A stretch of DNA of 64,000 nt from Rhodococcus sp. X156 (lineage in GTDB: Bacteria > Actinomycetota > Actinomycetes > Mycobacteriales > Mycobacteriaceae), in the NCBI RefSeq assembly GCF_004006015.1, contig NZ_CP034766.1, forward strand, positions 868,001 through 932,000, given 5' to 3'. The translations under genes were made by a program, and so were the position numbers. Each line of letters begins with the position of its first letter. Position 1 is the stretch's first letter. The notes beneath the pieces were generated by a model that saw only the letters and a list, made by a program, of their open reading frames with translations, did not search any database and was not told the DNA's origin. Shown here in pieces: positions 34,952 through 43,766 of this stretch.

Positions 34952-35470
34952 TCAGGCCCGCTCGCCCTGTGGTGCCGTGGCCGTGCCGGCGTCCAGGTCG
35001 TGCTCGACGAGCAACGTCTTGAGGTCCTCCAGCTCGCGCCGCAGGTAGTCGCGGGTGGCCACCTCGCCGATGGCGATGCGCAGCGCAGCGATCTCCCGGG
35101 CCAGGAACTCGGTGTCGGCCTTGGTCTGCGCTGCGCGCAGCCGGTCCTCCTCGAGCGAGACCCGGTCCCGGTTCTCCTGCCGGTTCTGGGCCAGCAGGAT
35201 CAGCGGGGCGGCGTAGGCGGCCTGGGTGGAGAAGGCCAGGTTCAGCAGGATGAACGGGTACGGGTCGAACCGCCAGGCCACGGCGACGACGTTGATGGTG
35301 ATCCACACGATCACCACGGCGGTCTGGATGGCCAGGTAGCGGCCGGTGCCCAGGAAGCGGGCGAAGCGCTCGCCGACCTGGCCGACGGAGTCGGGGTCGA
35401 CGTTGAGCTGGAAGCGCCGGCTGCCGCGCGGCGTGCCCAGGCGCTGGCGGGCGGCGGAGGTGTCAGGCAT
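34952..35470 (-). CDS. DUF1003 membrane protein
   Basis: 172 residues with two transmembrane helices (about 47-66 and 72-92) around WITINVVAVAWRFDPYPFILLN and a C-terminal coiled coil (TQAAYAAPLILLAQNRQ then Arg/Glu-rich), the DUF1003 pattern. Function is unknown, but the gene is often beside MgtE-type proteins. Its ATG overlaps the MgtE-like stop by 8 bp, so the two are translated together. Confidence 0.88.
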   Translation of the reverse strand: MPDTSAARQRLGTPRGSRRFQLNVDPDSVGQVGERFARFLGTGRYLAIQTAVVIVWITINVVAVAWRFDPYPFILLNLAFSTQAAYAAPLILLAQNRQENRDRVSLEEDRLRAAQTKADTEFLAREIAALRIAIGEVATRDYLRRELEDLKTLLVEHDLDAGTATAPQGERA

Positions 35471-36761
35471 GGCGAGCTCCCTCCGCGTTCAGGTCGGGCC
35501 GGGTCAGGTGGGTCTCGGTGAGGCGCCAGTCCTCCGGCAGCAGGTGGTCGAGCAGGTCGTCCACCGCCACCGCGCCCAGCATGTGGTTCTCCTCGTCCAC
35601 CACCGGGCCGCACACCAGGTTGTAGGTGGCGAAGAAGCGGGTGACCTCCGACAGCGTGGAGGTGGGCGAGAGGGTGGGCAGGCCGGTGTCCAGCACCCCG
35701 CTCACCAGGTTGGCCGGCGGTTCCCGGAGCAGGCGCTGCAGGTGCACGCACCCGAGGTAGCGGCCGGTGGGCGTGGCCGTCGGCGGGCGCACCACAAAGA
35801 TGATGCTGGCCAGAGCGGGGGTGAGGTCGGGGTTGCGGGCCCGGGCGAGCGCCTCGGCCACCGTGGCGTTGGGCGTGAGCACCAGCGGCTGCGGGGTCAT
35901 CATGCCGCCGGCGGTGTCGGGGGAGTGCTGCAGCAGCCGGCGCACCGGCTCGGACTCCTCGGGGTCCATCAGGCCCAGCAGCGCCTCGGCCTCGCTGTCG
36001 GGCAGCTCGCCCAGCAGGTCGGCGGCGTCGTCGGGGTCCATCGCCTCCAGCACGTCGGCGGCGCGCTCCAGCTTGAGGTGCATGAGCAGCTCGGTCTGGT
36101 CCTTCTCCGGCAGCTCCTGCACCACGTCGGCCAGGCGCTCGTCGTCGAAGGCCTCGGCGACCTCCATGCGCCGCTTGGTGGGCAGCTCGCGCAGCGCGTG
36201 CGCCACGTCGGCGGCGCGCATGTCCTGGAACTGGGCCATCAGGTGGTCGGTGTTCTGCCCCGGCTGCGCCAGGGCCTTGCGGGTGAGCCCCTCCACCTCG
36301 TCGAAGCTGACCACGGTCACCGCGCCGCGGCGGCCCAGCCGGGCCCGGCGCGGGCGCACCGCCACCTTGCTCACCACCCAGTCCCGGGTGCGGGTGGCCT
36401 CGATGGCGACGTCGGTGACCACCACGTCGCCGGTGAGCTCGGGGGACTCCGCCTGCACCGGGGAGTCGAGCACCTGGGCCAGCACCAGCACCTCGGTGGG
36501 CCGCTGGACGAAGCGGCGCAGGCTGACGTTGCCGGTGTTGAGGTTGATGGAGGTGGGCTCGATCGCGGTGACCCGCAGCATCGGCACGAAGATGCGTCGT
36601 CGGGTGGCCAGCTCGACCACCAGCCCCAGCACGCGCGGCTGCTCCCGGGAGATGCGCATGGTGATCACCACGTCACGCACGCGGCCGACGGTCTCCCCGT
36701 CGGGGCCCAGCACGGGCAGCCCAGCCATCCGGGCGACGAAGACCTTGCTCACGGCTGCCAT
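35463..36761 (-). CDS. MgtE N-terminal and CBS domain protein without a membrane channel
   Basis: 432 residues: N-terminal PRC-barrel-like part (about 1-150), MgtE_N superhelix (about 170-285, MRAADVAHALRELP) and a CBS pair (about 290-415). The magnesium channel domain of MgtE is absent, and the length matches Rv1232c. It may sense Mg2+ or nucleotide and act on a partner, perhaps the DUF1003 protein overlapped at its end. A TAACCT -10 ends 6 nt before ATG 36761. Confidence 0.87.
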   Translation of the reverse strand: MAAVSKVFVARMAGLPVLGPDGETVGRVRDVVITMRISREQPRVLGLVVELATRRRIFVPMLRVTAIEPTSINLNTGNVSLRRFVQRPTEVLVLAQVLDSPVQAESPELTGDVVVTDVAIEATRTRDWVVSKVAVRPRRARLGRRGAVTVVSFDEVEGLTRKALAQPGQNTDHLMAQFQDMRAADVAHALRELPTKRRMEVAEAFDDERLADVVQELPEKDQTELLMHLKLERAADVLEAMDPDDAADLLGELPDSEAEALLGLMDPEESEPVRRLLQHSPDTAGGMMTPQPLVLTPNATVAEALARARNPDLTPALASIIFVVRPPTATPTGRYLGCVHLQRLLREPPANLVSGVLDTGLPTLSPTSTLSEVTRFFATYNLVCGPVVDEENHMLGAVAVDDLLDHLLPEDWRLTETHLTRPDLNAEGARHA

Positions 36762-36767
36762 GCGGCC

Positions 36768-36773
36768 AGGTTA
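36768..36773 (-). promoter_or_regulatory. -10 element of the MgtE-like gene
   Basis: TAACCT on the minus strand, 6 nt before ATG 36761; leaderless. Confidence 0.5.
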
Positions 36774-36803
36774 TCGCCTGGTCCCCGCACGCCACGGACC
36801 CGC

Positions 36804-37163
36804 TCAGGCGAGCTGGAGCTGAAACACCTCGTGCCAGTGGGCCGCCCCGTTGCGCCGGGCGGTGCGCAGCGCCGTGGCGGCGGCGGCGTCGGGCTCGATG
36901 CGCCGGGCGGTGCACGAGATCTCGGCCAGGCGGCTGCGGCTGCCGGGAGCGGCCACCACCACCTGCACCTCAGCACCGTCGACCAGGCCGGGGACCTGCT
37001 GCTCGGTGCCGCCGGTGGCGACCAGCAGCGACCCCGCCAGCGGCGGGCGGGCGAACCACACGCCCCAGACCAGCCGGCTGGGGTGGCCCTGGGGCTGCAC
37101 CCACACCGCCGCGGCCTTGCGCAGCGCGGCGTCGAGCTGGGGCTTGGAGACGGTCGCGGTCAC
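36804..37163 (-). CDS. Conserved hypothetical protein
   Basis: 119 residues, soluble, no recognised domain. KPQLDAALRKAAAVWVQPQGHPSRLVW-type N-terminal sequence and a basic C-terminus are seen in actinobacterial orthologues near MgtE-like genes. GTG 37163 lies 13 bp after the stop of the DUF4190 gene, so they are cotranscribed. Confidence 0.7.
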   Translation of the reverse strand: MTATVSKPQLDAALRKAAAVWVQPQGHPSRLVWGVWFARPPLAGSLLVATGGTEQQVPGLVDGAEVQVVVAAPGSRSRLAEISCTARRIEPDAAAATALRTARRNGAAHWHEVFQLQLA

Positions 37164-37176
37164 CGGGGCAACCCGT

Positions 37177-37716
37177 CTAGTAGGTGGAGCTGTCGGAGGC
37201 GGCCACGGCGACGAGGATGATGAACCCGGCGAACAGCACCCAGAGCGCGGTGACCGACCAGCCGATGATGATGCCGGCGAGGGCCATGCCCCGTCCCTCC
37301 TCGCCGGTGCGCTTCATCTGGCTCATCGCCACGTGGCCGAGGATTGCTCCGACGAACGACAGCAGCCCCCCAGTCACCGGGAGGGCGGCCAGCGCGGTGA
37401 CCAGCGCGGCGATGGCCATCCCGTTGGTACGGGCGGCTTGCGGGTAGCCGGGGTACTGCTGGCCGTAGGGCTCAGCGCCGTACTGCCCGTACTGCTGGCC
37501 GTGCTCCTGCCCGTAGGCAGGCTGGGCGTACTCCTGCTCTCCGTAACCGGGCTGGGCGTACTCCTGCTGTCCGTAACCGGGCTGGGCGTAGGGCTGCTGC
37601 TCCGGGTAGCCCCCGCCGGCGTAGGGGTCCTGCCCGCCACCCGCATAGGGGTCCTGGCGGGGCGCCTTGGCGAAGGGATCGCTGGGCGGGGTGTCGTCGC
37701 CGCGTGGGGTGCTCAT
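37177..37716 (-). CDS. DUF4190 membrane protein with Gly/Tyr/Gln-rich head
   Basis: 179 residues. The first 90 are low complexity with YAQPGYG-type repeats (probably disordered); then two transmembrane helices (about 97-120 and 140-172) with MSQMKRTGEEGRGMALAGI between them, the DUF4190 signature. Envelope-associated, function unknown. An Rv1233c-like gene occupies this place in mycobacteria. Confidence 0.83.
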   Translation of the reverse strand: MSTPRGDDTPPSDPFAKAPRQDPYAGGGQDPYAGGGYPEQQPYAQPGYGQQEYAQPGYGEQEYAQPAYGQEHGQQYGQYGAEPYGQQYPGYPQAARTNGMAIAALVTALAALPVTGGLLSFVGAILGHVAMSQMKRTGEEGRGMALAGIIIGWSVTALWVLFAGFIILVAVAASDSSTY

Positions 37717-37766
37717 CGGTCCAGTTCAGCAGTTCCGGGCGGAGCGCGTCTAGTCGTCGGGGTCAA

Positions 37767-39643
37767 TCAGTACGGCTGTCCGGGACCCTGGTGGCCGGCG
37801 GCGGCGGACCGGCGCACGAGGACCACGACGAGGGCCACCGCTGCTGCCCCCAGCAGGATGACGCCGAGTGCGACCCACAACCACGGGCTGGTGCCCGAGT
37901 CGGGCTCGGCGGGGGCGGCCTCCGGGGTGGCCGCGACCGGCTCCGCGGTGGGCGTGGGGGTGGCGGTGACGGGCGCGGTGAAGGCGGCGGTGCTGGCCTC
38001 CACCCGGATCGGGTACTCCAGGTCGCTCACCGGCAGCTTGCCGGTGCAGGAGGAGCCCTGGGCGAGGGTGACGGTGAGGTAGTAGGTGCCGGGCGCGGCG
38101 ATGCTGCTGGAGTCAGACTTGGTCTCCCCCACGGCCTCGTTGCTGGAGGTGACGCTCTCCGCCGCGGCGGGCTTGCGACCGTCGAAGCTGAAGACGTCGG
38201 TGTCCACCCGGTCGCCGCGGCCGTTGACGAGCTGGACGGTGCCGGAGCCCGTGCAGGCGTTGTCCACGGCGGAGGGGTCGCCACCCACCAGCACCAGCCC
38301 GCGCAGGCGCTGGCCCTTGGCCACGTCGACGGCGTACCAGGCGGTCTCGCCGAAGCGGAGGGTGTCGCGGACCGGGGTCGCGGGGCTAAGCCTGGGCGCG
38401 TTGGTGGACGCGCTGCCGGCCACCAGCGGGGTGGCGGGGGCGGGCGAGGCGGCGCTGAGGCCCTTGACGCTCACCTGGAGCTGGTAGTCGCGCTGGGGCA
38501 GCGGAGGCTGGCCGCCGGAGCAGGTCTGCCGGGTGAGCTCGACCTTGAGGTACCAGGTGCCGGCGACGTGGTTGGGGTACGAGGCGTCCTTGCTCAGCGG
38601 GGGCACCGCGTTGGTGCGCTCGCCGAGGTTGTTCACCGCGGTCACCGACTGCCGGCCGTCGAAGGACTTGGACGCGTTGTCCACCGTGCTCGCGCTGGGG
38701 CTGAGGATGGCACTGGTCAGCTCGCCCTTGCAGGACTTGTCCGCCACCGTCGCGGGCTGGTCGTTGCCCAGGGTGGTGGAGGTCTCCGGGCGGTCGTCCA
38801 CGGCGGTGGGCAGGGCGTAGTACTTGGTCTGGCCCGGTGCGATGGTGTCCCGCACGGCGCTGCCGTCGGTGGGCAGGAACGGCGCGTCCACGGGGCTGGC
38901 GCCACCGCCGGCAGCGGCGCCCGCGGCGTTGAAGCCCCGCAGGGCGCGCTGGGAGGAGCTGGTCAGGGCCGCGGCGAGCTGGCCGGCGTCGGCGGCGTCG
39001 CGGTACTCGCCGCCGGTGGCGCCGGCGATGCACTGCAGCTGGCCGCGAGCCGGGTCGCCGGGTCGCCGGCGGGCAGGTTGAAGCCGATGGCCTCCACGGT
39101 CACCGGCACGCCGTCGGCGCTGAGCTGCCTGGCCACCTCGCAGGGGTCCGGGGGAGCGCAGGTGTCCAGCCCGTCGGAGACCAGCACGATGGTGCGGGGA
39201 CCGGTGCTCGGCAGGTCCTTGGCGCCCTGCTGCAGGGCCAGCCCGATGGGCGTCCACCCGCTGGGCTGCACGCTGCCCAGCGCGGCGTTGATCGCAGCGG
39301 GGTTCACCGGGCCCACCGGCACCAGCAGCCTGCTGTCCTGGCAGCCCGCGGCCTTGTTGGACTCCTCGCTGCCCACCGTCGAGCCGTACACCCGCAGGCC
39401 CACCTGCGAGCCGGCCGGCAGCGCGGCCACGGTGCTGCTCACCGCGGTGCGCGCCTGCTCGATGAGGGCGGCGCCGCCCTGGCCGGGCGCGGCCATCGAT
39501 CCGGAGACGTCCAGCACGACGAGCGCGGCGGGGCCGGTGGCGCCCTGCGCCCCGGCCGGCGGGGCCATGGGCAGCTGGCCCAGCGTCGAGGTGAGCAGGG
39601 CGGCCAGGACGGGACCGAGTGGACCGCGCAACCGTGAACGCAT
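37767..39643 (-). pseudogene. Secreted VWA-domain protein, frameshifted
   Basis: A von Willebrand factor A protein split between two frames. The first frame (from ATG 39643) has a signal peptide (about 1-33), then LVVLDVSGSMAAPG with the MIDAS DxSxS motif and the VWA core to PAGDPA. The second frame continues with QLQCIAGATGGEYRDA, a long exported region and a C-terminal transmembrane helix. The break is an 8-bp tandem duplication (39051-39066). Removing one copy restores a 622-residue protein. It may be a real mutation or a sequencing error. A good ribosome binding site precedes the ATG. Confidence 0.85.
39051..39066 (-). repeat. 8-bp tandem duplication breaking the VWA gene
   Basis: CGGGTCGC twice in a row, followed by CGG. 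Deleting one copy rejoins the frame as PAGDPARGQLQCIAG. Confidence 0.9.
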
Positions 39644-39809
39644 CGTGCTCCCTGGGTGTCAGCGAAGGTTGATGAACCCGATCCTGGCCACAGCGGAACC
39701 ACGCATTTCGGGCGTCGCGATCTTTGCACACCGGCGCGGCCTTGTCCCGCCTCATCTGCGAAGATGCGTTCGGCCGTCGACTCCTCCGGCGCGCGTCGTG
39801 GCGAAGAAG

Positions 39810-39815
39810 TATGGT
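39810..39815 (+). promoter_or_regulatory. -10 element of dps
   Basis: TATGGT ends 6 nt before ATG 39822; leaderless. The stretch 39644-39821 otherwise holds only the promoter region of the divergent VWA gene. Confidence 0.5.
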
Positions 39816-39821
39816 GCACGC

Positions 39822-40379
39822 ATGGCCAATTCACTTCATTACACAGTTCCCGGAATGAACCCAGAGGACGGCGCGACGGTGGCCGCGACCCTCCAGAAGC
39901 GGCTCTACGCACTCAACGACCTGCACCTGACCCTCAAGCACGTGCACTGGAACGTGGTGGGCCCGCAGTTCATCGCCGTGCACGAGATGCTCGACCCCCA
40001 GGTCGAGGCGGTCCGTGCGATGGCCGACGCGGTCGCGGAGCGCATCGCGACCCTGGGCGCCTCGCCCAACGGCACCCCGGGCGCGCTGGTGCGCGACCGC
40101 ACCTGGGACGACTACTCCGTCAACCGTGCGGGCTCCATCGCCCACCTCGGTGCCCTGGACGTGGTCTACACCGGCGTCATCGGTGACCACCGCAAGGCGA
40201 TGGAGGAGGTCGGCGAGCTGGACCCGGTGACCGAGGACCTGCTCACCGGCCAGTCCGGCGAGCTGGAGCTCTTCCACTGGTTCATCCGCGCCCACCTGGA
40301 GAGCGCCGGCGGCGAGCTGTCCACCGACGGTGCGAGCAGCGAGGCCGAGGCGGCCAAGGACGCAGCCGACGCGGTCTGA
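39822..40379 (+). CDS. dps: Dps family DNA-binding ferritin
   Basis: 185 residues, a normal Dps. LNDLHLTLKHVHWNVVGPQFIAVHE and HEMLDPQVEAVRAMADAVAERI provide the ferroxidase-centre His and acidic residues of the intersubunit site. Dps oxidises iron, stores it and shields DNA under starvation or oxidative stress. The C-terminal tail is Ala/Glu-rich rather than Lys-rich, so DNA binding is not certain. Two hairpins follow. Confidence 0.93.
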   Translation: MANSLHYTVPGMNPEDGATVAATLQKRLYALNDLHLTLKHVHWNVVGPQFIAVHEMLDPQVEAVRAMADAVAERIATLGASPNGTPGALVRDRTWDDYSVNRAGSIAHLGALDVVYTGVIGDHRKAMEEVGELDPVTEDLLTGQSGELELFHWFIRAHLESAGGELSTDGASSEAEAAKDAADAV

Positions 40380-40400
40380 CCTGGGCGACAAGGCTTCTCC

Positions 40401-40452
40401 GCACGCCACCCGTGGCGTGCTCGTGAGGGGGTGTGCATCAGCACACCCCCTC
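40401..40452 (+). terminator. Double hairpin after dps
   Basis: First GCACGCCAC/GTGGCGTGC (40401-40420), then GAGGGGGTGTGC / GCACACCCCCTC with a 4-nt loop (40425-40452, 12-bp perfect stem). A strong terminator. Confidence 0.8.
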
Positions 40453-40594
40453 GCGGCGTTGTGGGTGCAGCCGCCATACTGGCGAGTAACTTGTACGGGA
40501 CCCGGTGTGCAGCCGGCGCTCCGACACGTTCGCCGGCAACCCGTCGCAGCGCTCACCACGCTGCGGCGTCCGACCCCTTGGAAAGGTGTTCTCT

Positions 40595-41794
40595 ATGGCA
40601 CGGCTCGCCCAGACTGCGGACCTCACGGAGATCCAGCAGGAGATCCTCTCCACCGTCCGTGACTTCGTGGACAAGGAGATCATTCCCCGTGCCCAGGAGC
40701 TCGAGCACTCCGACACCTACCCGCAGGAGATCGTGGACGGGATGAAGGAGATGGGGCTGTTCGGCCTCATGATCCCGGAGGAGTACGGCGGCCTCGGCGA
40801 GTCGCTGCTGACCTACGTGCTGGTGGTCGAGGAGATCGCCCGGGGCTGGATGAGCGTCTCCGGCGTCATCAACACCCACTTCATCGTCGCCTACATGCTG
40901 ATCCACCACGGCACGCCGGAGCAGAAGGAGTACTACCTGCCCCGAATGGCCACCGGCGAGGTCCGCGGCGCGTTCTCCATGTCCGAGCCGGGCCTGGGCT
41001 CCGACGTCGCCGCCATTCGCACCAAGGCCACCAAGAACGCTGATGGTGACTACACCATCAACGGCGCCAAGATGTGGCTGACCAACGGTGGCTCCTCCAC
41101 CCTGATCGCCGCGCTGGTGAAGACCGACGAGGGTGCGGACAAGCCGTACAAGAACCTCACCACCTTCCTCATCGAGAAGCCCTCCGGCTTCGGCGAGGTG
41201 AAGCCGGGTCTCACCATTCCCGGCAAGCTCGAGAAGATGGGCTACAAGGGCGTGGACACCACCGAGCTGGTGTTCGACGGCTACCAGGCCAAGGCCAGCG
41301 ACATCCTCGGCGGCGTGCCCGGCAAGGGCTTCGGCCACATGATGGACGGCGTCGAGGTCGGTCGCGTGAACGTGGCGGCCCGGGCCTGCGGCATCTCCAT
41401 CCGCGCCTTCGAGCTCGCCGTGGCCTACGCCCAGCAGCGCGAGACCTTCGGCAAGCCCATCGCCCAGCACCAGGCCATCGCCTTCCAGCTGGCCGAGATG
41501 GCCACCAAGGTGGAGGCCGCGCACCTGATGATGGTGAACGCCGCGCGGCTGAAGGACACCGGCAAGCGCAACGACGTCGAGGCCGGCATGGCCAAGATGC
41601 TCGCCAGCGAGTACTGCGCCGAGGTCACCACCCAGAGCTTCCGCATCCACGGCGGCTACGGCTACTCCAAGGAGTACGAGATCGAGCGCCTCATGCGCGA
41701 GGCGCCGTTCCTGCTCATCGGTGAGGGCACCAGCGAGATCCAGAAGACGATCATCAGTCGGGGCTTGCTGAAGGAGTACGCGCAGCGGCGCTGA
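40595..41794 (+). CDS. Acyl-CoA dehydrogenase
   Basis: 399 residues of the FAD-dependent ACAD family. AFSMSEPGLGSDVAAIRTKA and MWLTNGGSSTLIAAL are the FAD/substrate regions; the catalytic Glu377 lies in IGEGTSEIQ. It resembles short/branched-chain or glutaryl-type enzymes, but the substrate is not fixed. GGAAAGG precedes ATG 40595. A MaoC-type hydratase 1.4 kb downstream suggests a shared acyl-CoA pathway. Possible -10 sites are CATACT (40475-40480) and TAACTT (40487-40492). Confidence 0.9.
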   Translation: MARLAQTADLTEIQQEILSTVRDFVDKEIIPRAQELEHSDTYPQEIVDGMKEMGLFGLMIPEEYGGLGESLLTYVLVVEEIARGWMSVSGVINTHFIVAYMLIHHGTPEQKEYYLPRMATGEVRGAFSMSEPGLGSDVAAIRTKATKNADGDYTINGAKMWLTNGGSSTLIAALVKTDEGADKPYKNLTTFLIEKPSGFGEVKPGLTIPGKLEKMGYKGVDTTELVFDGYQAKASDILGGVPGKGFGHMMDGVEVGRVNVAARACGISIRAFELAVAYAQQRETFGKPIAQHQAIAFQLAEMATKVEAAHLMMVNAARLKDTGKRNDVEAGMAKMLASEYCAEVTTQSFRIHGGYGYSKEYEIERLMREAPFLLIGEGTSEIQKTIISRGLLKEYAQRR

Positions 41795-41803
41795 TCCGGA
41801 CGA

Positions 41804-41834
41804 CGAACCGGGCACGAAACGCGTGCTCGGTTCG
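41804..41834 (+). terminator. Terminator after the acyl-CoA dehydrogenase
   Basis: 13-bp stem CGAACCGGGCACG / CGTGCTCGGTTCG with one G-T pair and loop aaacg, 10 bp after the stop. Confidence 0.7.
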
Positions 41835-41881
41835 TTGCACCGGAGAGACTGCAGTCCGTATCCCGATAAGGAGCTGAACCG

Positions 41882-42397
41882 ATGACCAGCCCCATGTCCA
41901 ACCGTGCGCTGTCCAACCAGGGCAAGGGGTTGTCGATGCCGACCCCACCGACGGGATGGCCCATCGGCTCCTACCCGACCTACGCCGAGGCTCAGCGGGC
42001 GGTGGACTACCTGTCCGACCGCGAGTTCTCGGTGGAGGACGTGACCATCGTCGGGGTCGACCTCATGCAGGTCGAGCGGGTGCTGGGGCGGCTGACCTGG
42101 CCCAAGGTGCTGGGGGCCGGTGCCGCCTCCGGCGCCTGGCTCGGCGTGTTCGTGGGACTGCTGCTCAGCCTCTTCGGCGAGGGCGGCCTGGCGGTGCCGC
42201 TGATCACCGGCATCGTCGTGGGTGTGGTGTTCGGCCTCATCTCCGGAGCCATGACCTACGGAGCAACCAAGGGCCAGCGGGACTTCTCCTCCACCATGCA
42301 GCTGGTCGCGGGACGCTACGACGTGCTGTGCGAGCCGCGCACCGCCGAGCGGGCCCGCGACCTGCTGAGCAAGCTGTCGATGGGCAACCAGGGCTGA
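41882..42397 (+). CDS. General-stress-protein 17M-like membrane protein (Rv1234-like)
   Basis: 171 residues. The N-terminal ~80 form the YflT/GSP17M-like ligand fold (SYPTYAEAQRAVDYLSDREF); the following glycine-rich segment (about 80-118) has two transmembrane helices, and a small C-terminal domain ends the protein. AAGGAG 9 nt before ATG 41882 is a strong ribosome binding site. Function is unknown; this type is stress-linked in other bacteria. Confidence 0.85.
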   Translation: MTSPMSNRALSNQGKGLSMPTPPTGWPIGSYPTYAEAQRAVDYLSDREFSVEDVTIVGVDLMQVERVLGRLTWPKVLGAGAASGAWLGVFVGLLLSLFGEGGLAVPLITGIVVGVVFGLISGAMTYGATKGQRDFSSTMQLVAGRYDVLCEPRTAERARDLLSKLSMGNQG

Positions 42398-42416
42398 GCC
42401 AGCACGACACGACTGG

Positions 42417-42422
42417 TTCAAT
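42417..42422 (+). promoter_or_regulatory. -10 element of the SUFU-like gene
   Basis: TTCAAT ends 6 nt before ATG 42429; leaderless. Confidence 0.35.
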
Positions 42423-42428
42423 GGGGCA

Positions 42429-43004
42429 ATGGCTGAGGTGCTCGACCAGGTAGACGTCCACTTGCGCACCCACATCGTCGGGCCGGCTCCCGAGCGGGCG
42501 TCGGTGACCTTTCTCGGGGTGCAGTCGCTGGACGTGCTGCGCTTCGGGCCCGACTCCGACCGGATGGTTCGCTACGCCACCGTGGGCTGCTCGCGCCACC
42601 CCATGGGTGACCCCGAGGCGATCATGACCGACAGCGTGCACGGGCCCCGCGCCGAGCTGGTGCTGTCAGTGCGGGGCGGGGTCGACGGCGTGGTGCGCAC
42701 GCTGGCCATCCTGGCCGCTGCCCCCGTCGTCGAGGGACTGGTGCTGCAGCCCGACGCGCTGATCGACCTGCGCGAGCCGCTCTGGGAGGGCTCGGCCTTC
42801 ACCGCGGTGGTGCTGGGCGAGAGCGACGTCCCGGAGCTGGCGCTGGCCGAGCCGATGGACCCGGTGCGCTTCCTCGAGGTGGTGCCGGTGACCGGCACCG
42901 AGGCGGCCTGGGTCCGGCTGCGCGGCGCCCAGGCGCTGCGGGAGGCGTGGGAGGAGGCGGGTGTGGACGTCCGCGACCCCGGCCGCTCCGCAGTCACGCT
43001 GTGA
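42429..43004 (+). CDS. Suppressor-of-fused (SUFU)-like domain protein
   Basis: 191 residues. DRMVRYATVGCSRHPM and the terminal VRFLEVVPVTGTEAAWVRL match the SUFU-domain family, which in bacteria includes immunity and unknown proteins. No toxin gene is adjacent, so an immunity role is not supported. ATG 42429 follows a -10 by 6 nt. Confidence 0.65.
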   Translation: MAEVLDQVDVHLRTHIVGPAPERASVTFLGVQSLDVLRFGPDSDRMVRYATVGCSRHPMGDPEAIMTDSVHGPRAELVLSVRGGVDGVVRTLAILAAAPVVEGLVLQPDALIDLREPLWEGSAFTAVVLGESDVPELALAEPMDPVRFLEVVPVTGTEAAWVRLRGAQALREAWEEAGVDVRDPGRSAVTL

Positions 43005-43169
43005 CGGCCCTGGGCAACGTCGGGCTCCCCGCGACCGGGTAGCGCGGCGGGCGGGCCGCCTGCGGGTCGCCGCACGATGGCCTGGCTCACTCCGTCACAC
43101 TGAGACGTCACGTCGGACAAAGATCAACCGGGGCACTGCGCCCCGTGGAACCCAGCCTGGAGGTAGACG

Positions 43170-43673
43170 GTGCAGTTCGGTCGGTACTACGAGGAGTTCG
43201 AGGTCGGCGATGTGTACAAGCACTGGCCCGGAAAGACGGTCACCGAGTACGACGACCACCTCTTCTGCCTCATCACCATGAACCACCACCCGCTGCACCT
43301 GGACACCAACTACGCCGAGGAGACCACCGACTTCGGCAAGAACGTCGTGGTGGGCAACTACATCTACTCGCTGCTGCTGGGCATGAGCGTCGCCGACGTC
43401 AGCGGCAAGGCGATCGCCAACCTCGAGGTGGAGTCGCTGCGCCACGTGAAGCCGACCTTCCACGGCGACACCATCTACGGCGAGACCGAGGTGCTGGACA
43501 AGACCCCGTCGAAGTCCAAGGACGACCGCGGCGTGGTGTACGTGGAGACCAAGGGCTACAAGCAGGACGGCACCGTGGTCTGCATCTTCCGCCGCAAGGT
43601 GATGGTGCCCAAGCGCTCCTACGGCGAGGCGCGCGGCGGCGAGCAGCCCGGCCGCCCCGAGCCGAAGGCCTAG
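43170..43673 (+). CDS. MaoC-type hotdog hydratase
   Basis: 167 residues, hotdog fold. DDHLFCLITMNHHPLHLDTN carries the hydratase motif (Asp and His of the D-x4-N-x2-H-P type) and the rest resembles mesaconyl-CoA or enoyl-CoA hydratase paralogues. CTGGAGGT 7 nt before GTG 43170 fixes the start. It may work with the acyl-CoA dehydrogenase upstream. The 165-bp gap before it (43005-43169) shows no clear structure. A long hairpin terminator follows. Confidence 0.87.
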   Translation: MQFGRYYEEFEVGDVYKHWPGKTVTEYDDHLFCLITMNHHPLHLDTNYAEETTDFGKNVVVGNYIYSLLLGMSVADVSGKAIANLEVESLRHVKPTFHGDTIYGETEVLDKTPSKSKDDRGVVYVETKGYKQDGTVVCIFRRKVMVPKRSYGEARGGEQPGRPEPKA

Positions 43674-43694
43674 CGCACCAGCGACAGTCGCTTT

Positions 43695-43734
43695 CTGTCC
43701 TACCCGGCGGGCACGTGCCCGCCGGGCAGGACAG
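43695..43734 (+). terminator. Terminator after the MaoC gene
   Basis: CCCGGCGGGCAC / GTGCCCGCCGGG (12-bp) flanked by CTGTCCT / AGGACAG (7-bp) with a single mismatch between them, 22 bp after the stop. A very stable hairpin. Confidence 0.85.
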
Positions 43735-43766
43735 CCGATCCAGGGACCAGGAAGGAGTGAGGACGC

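Noticed and set aside
42429-43004. SUFU-like protein as an immunity protein of a toxin system
   Set aside because: No toxin-like gene or polymorphic-toxin motifs in the adjacent genes.
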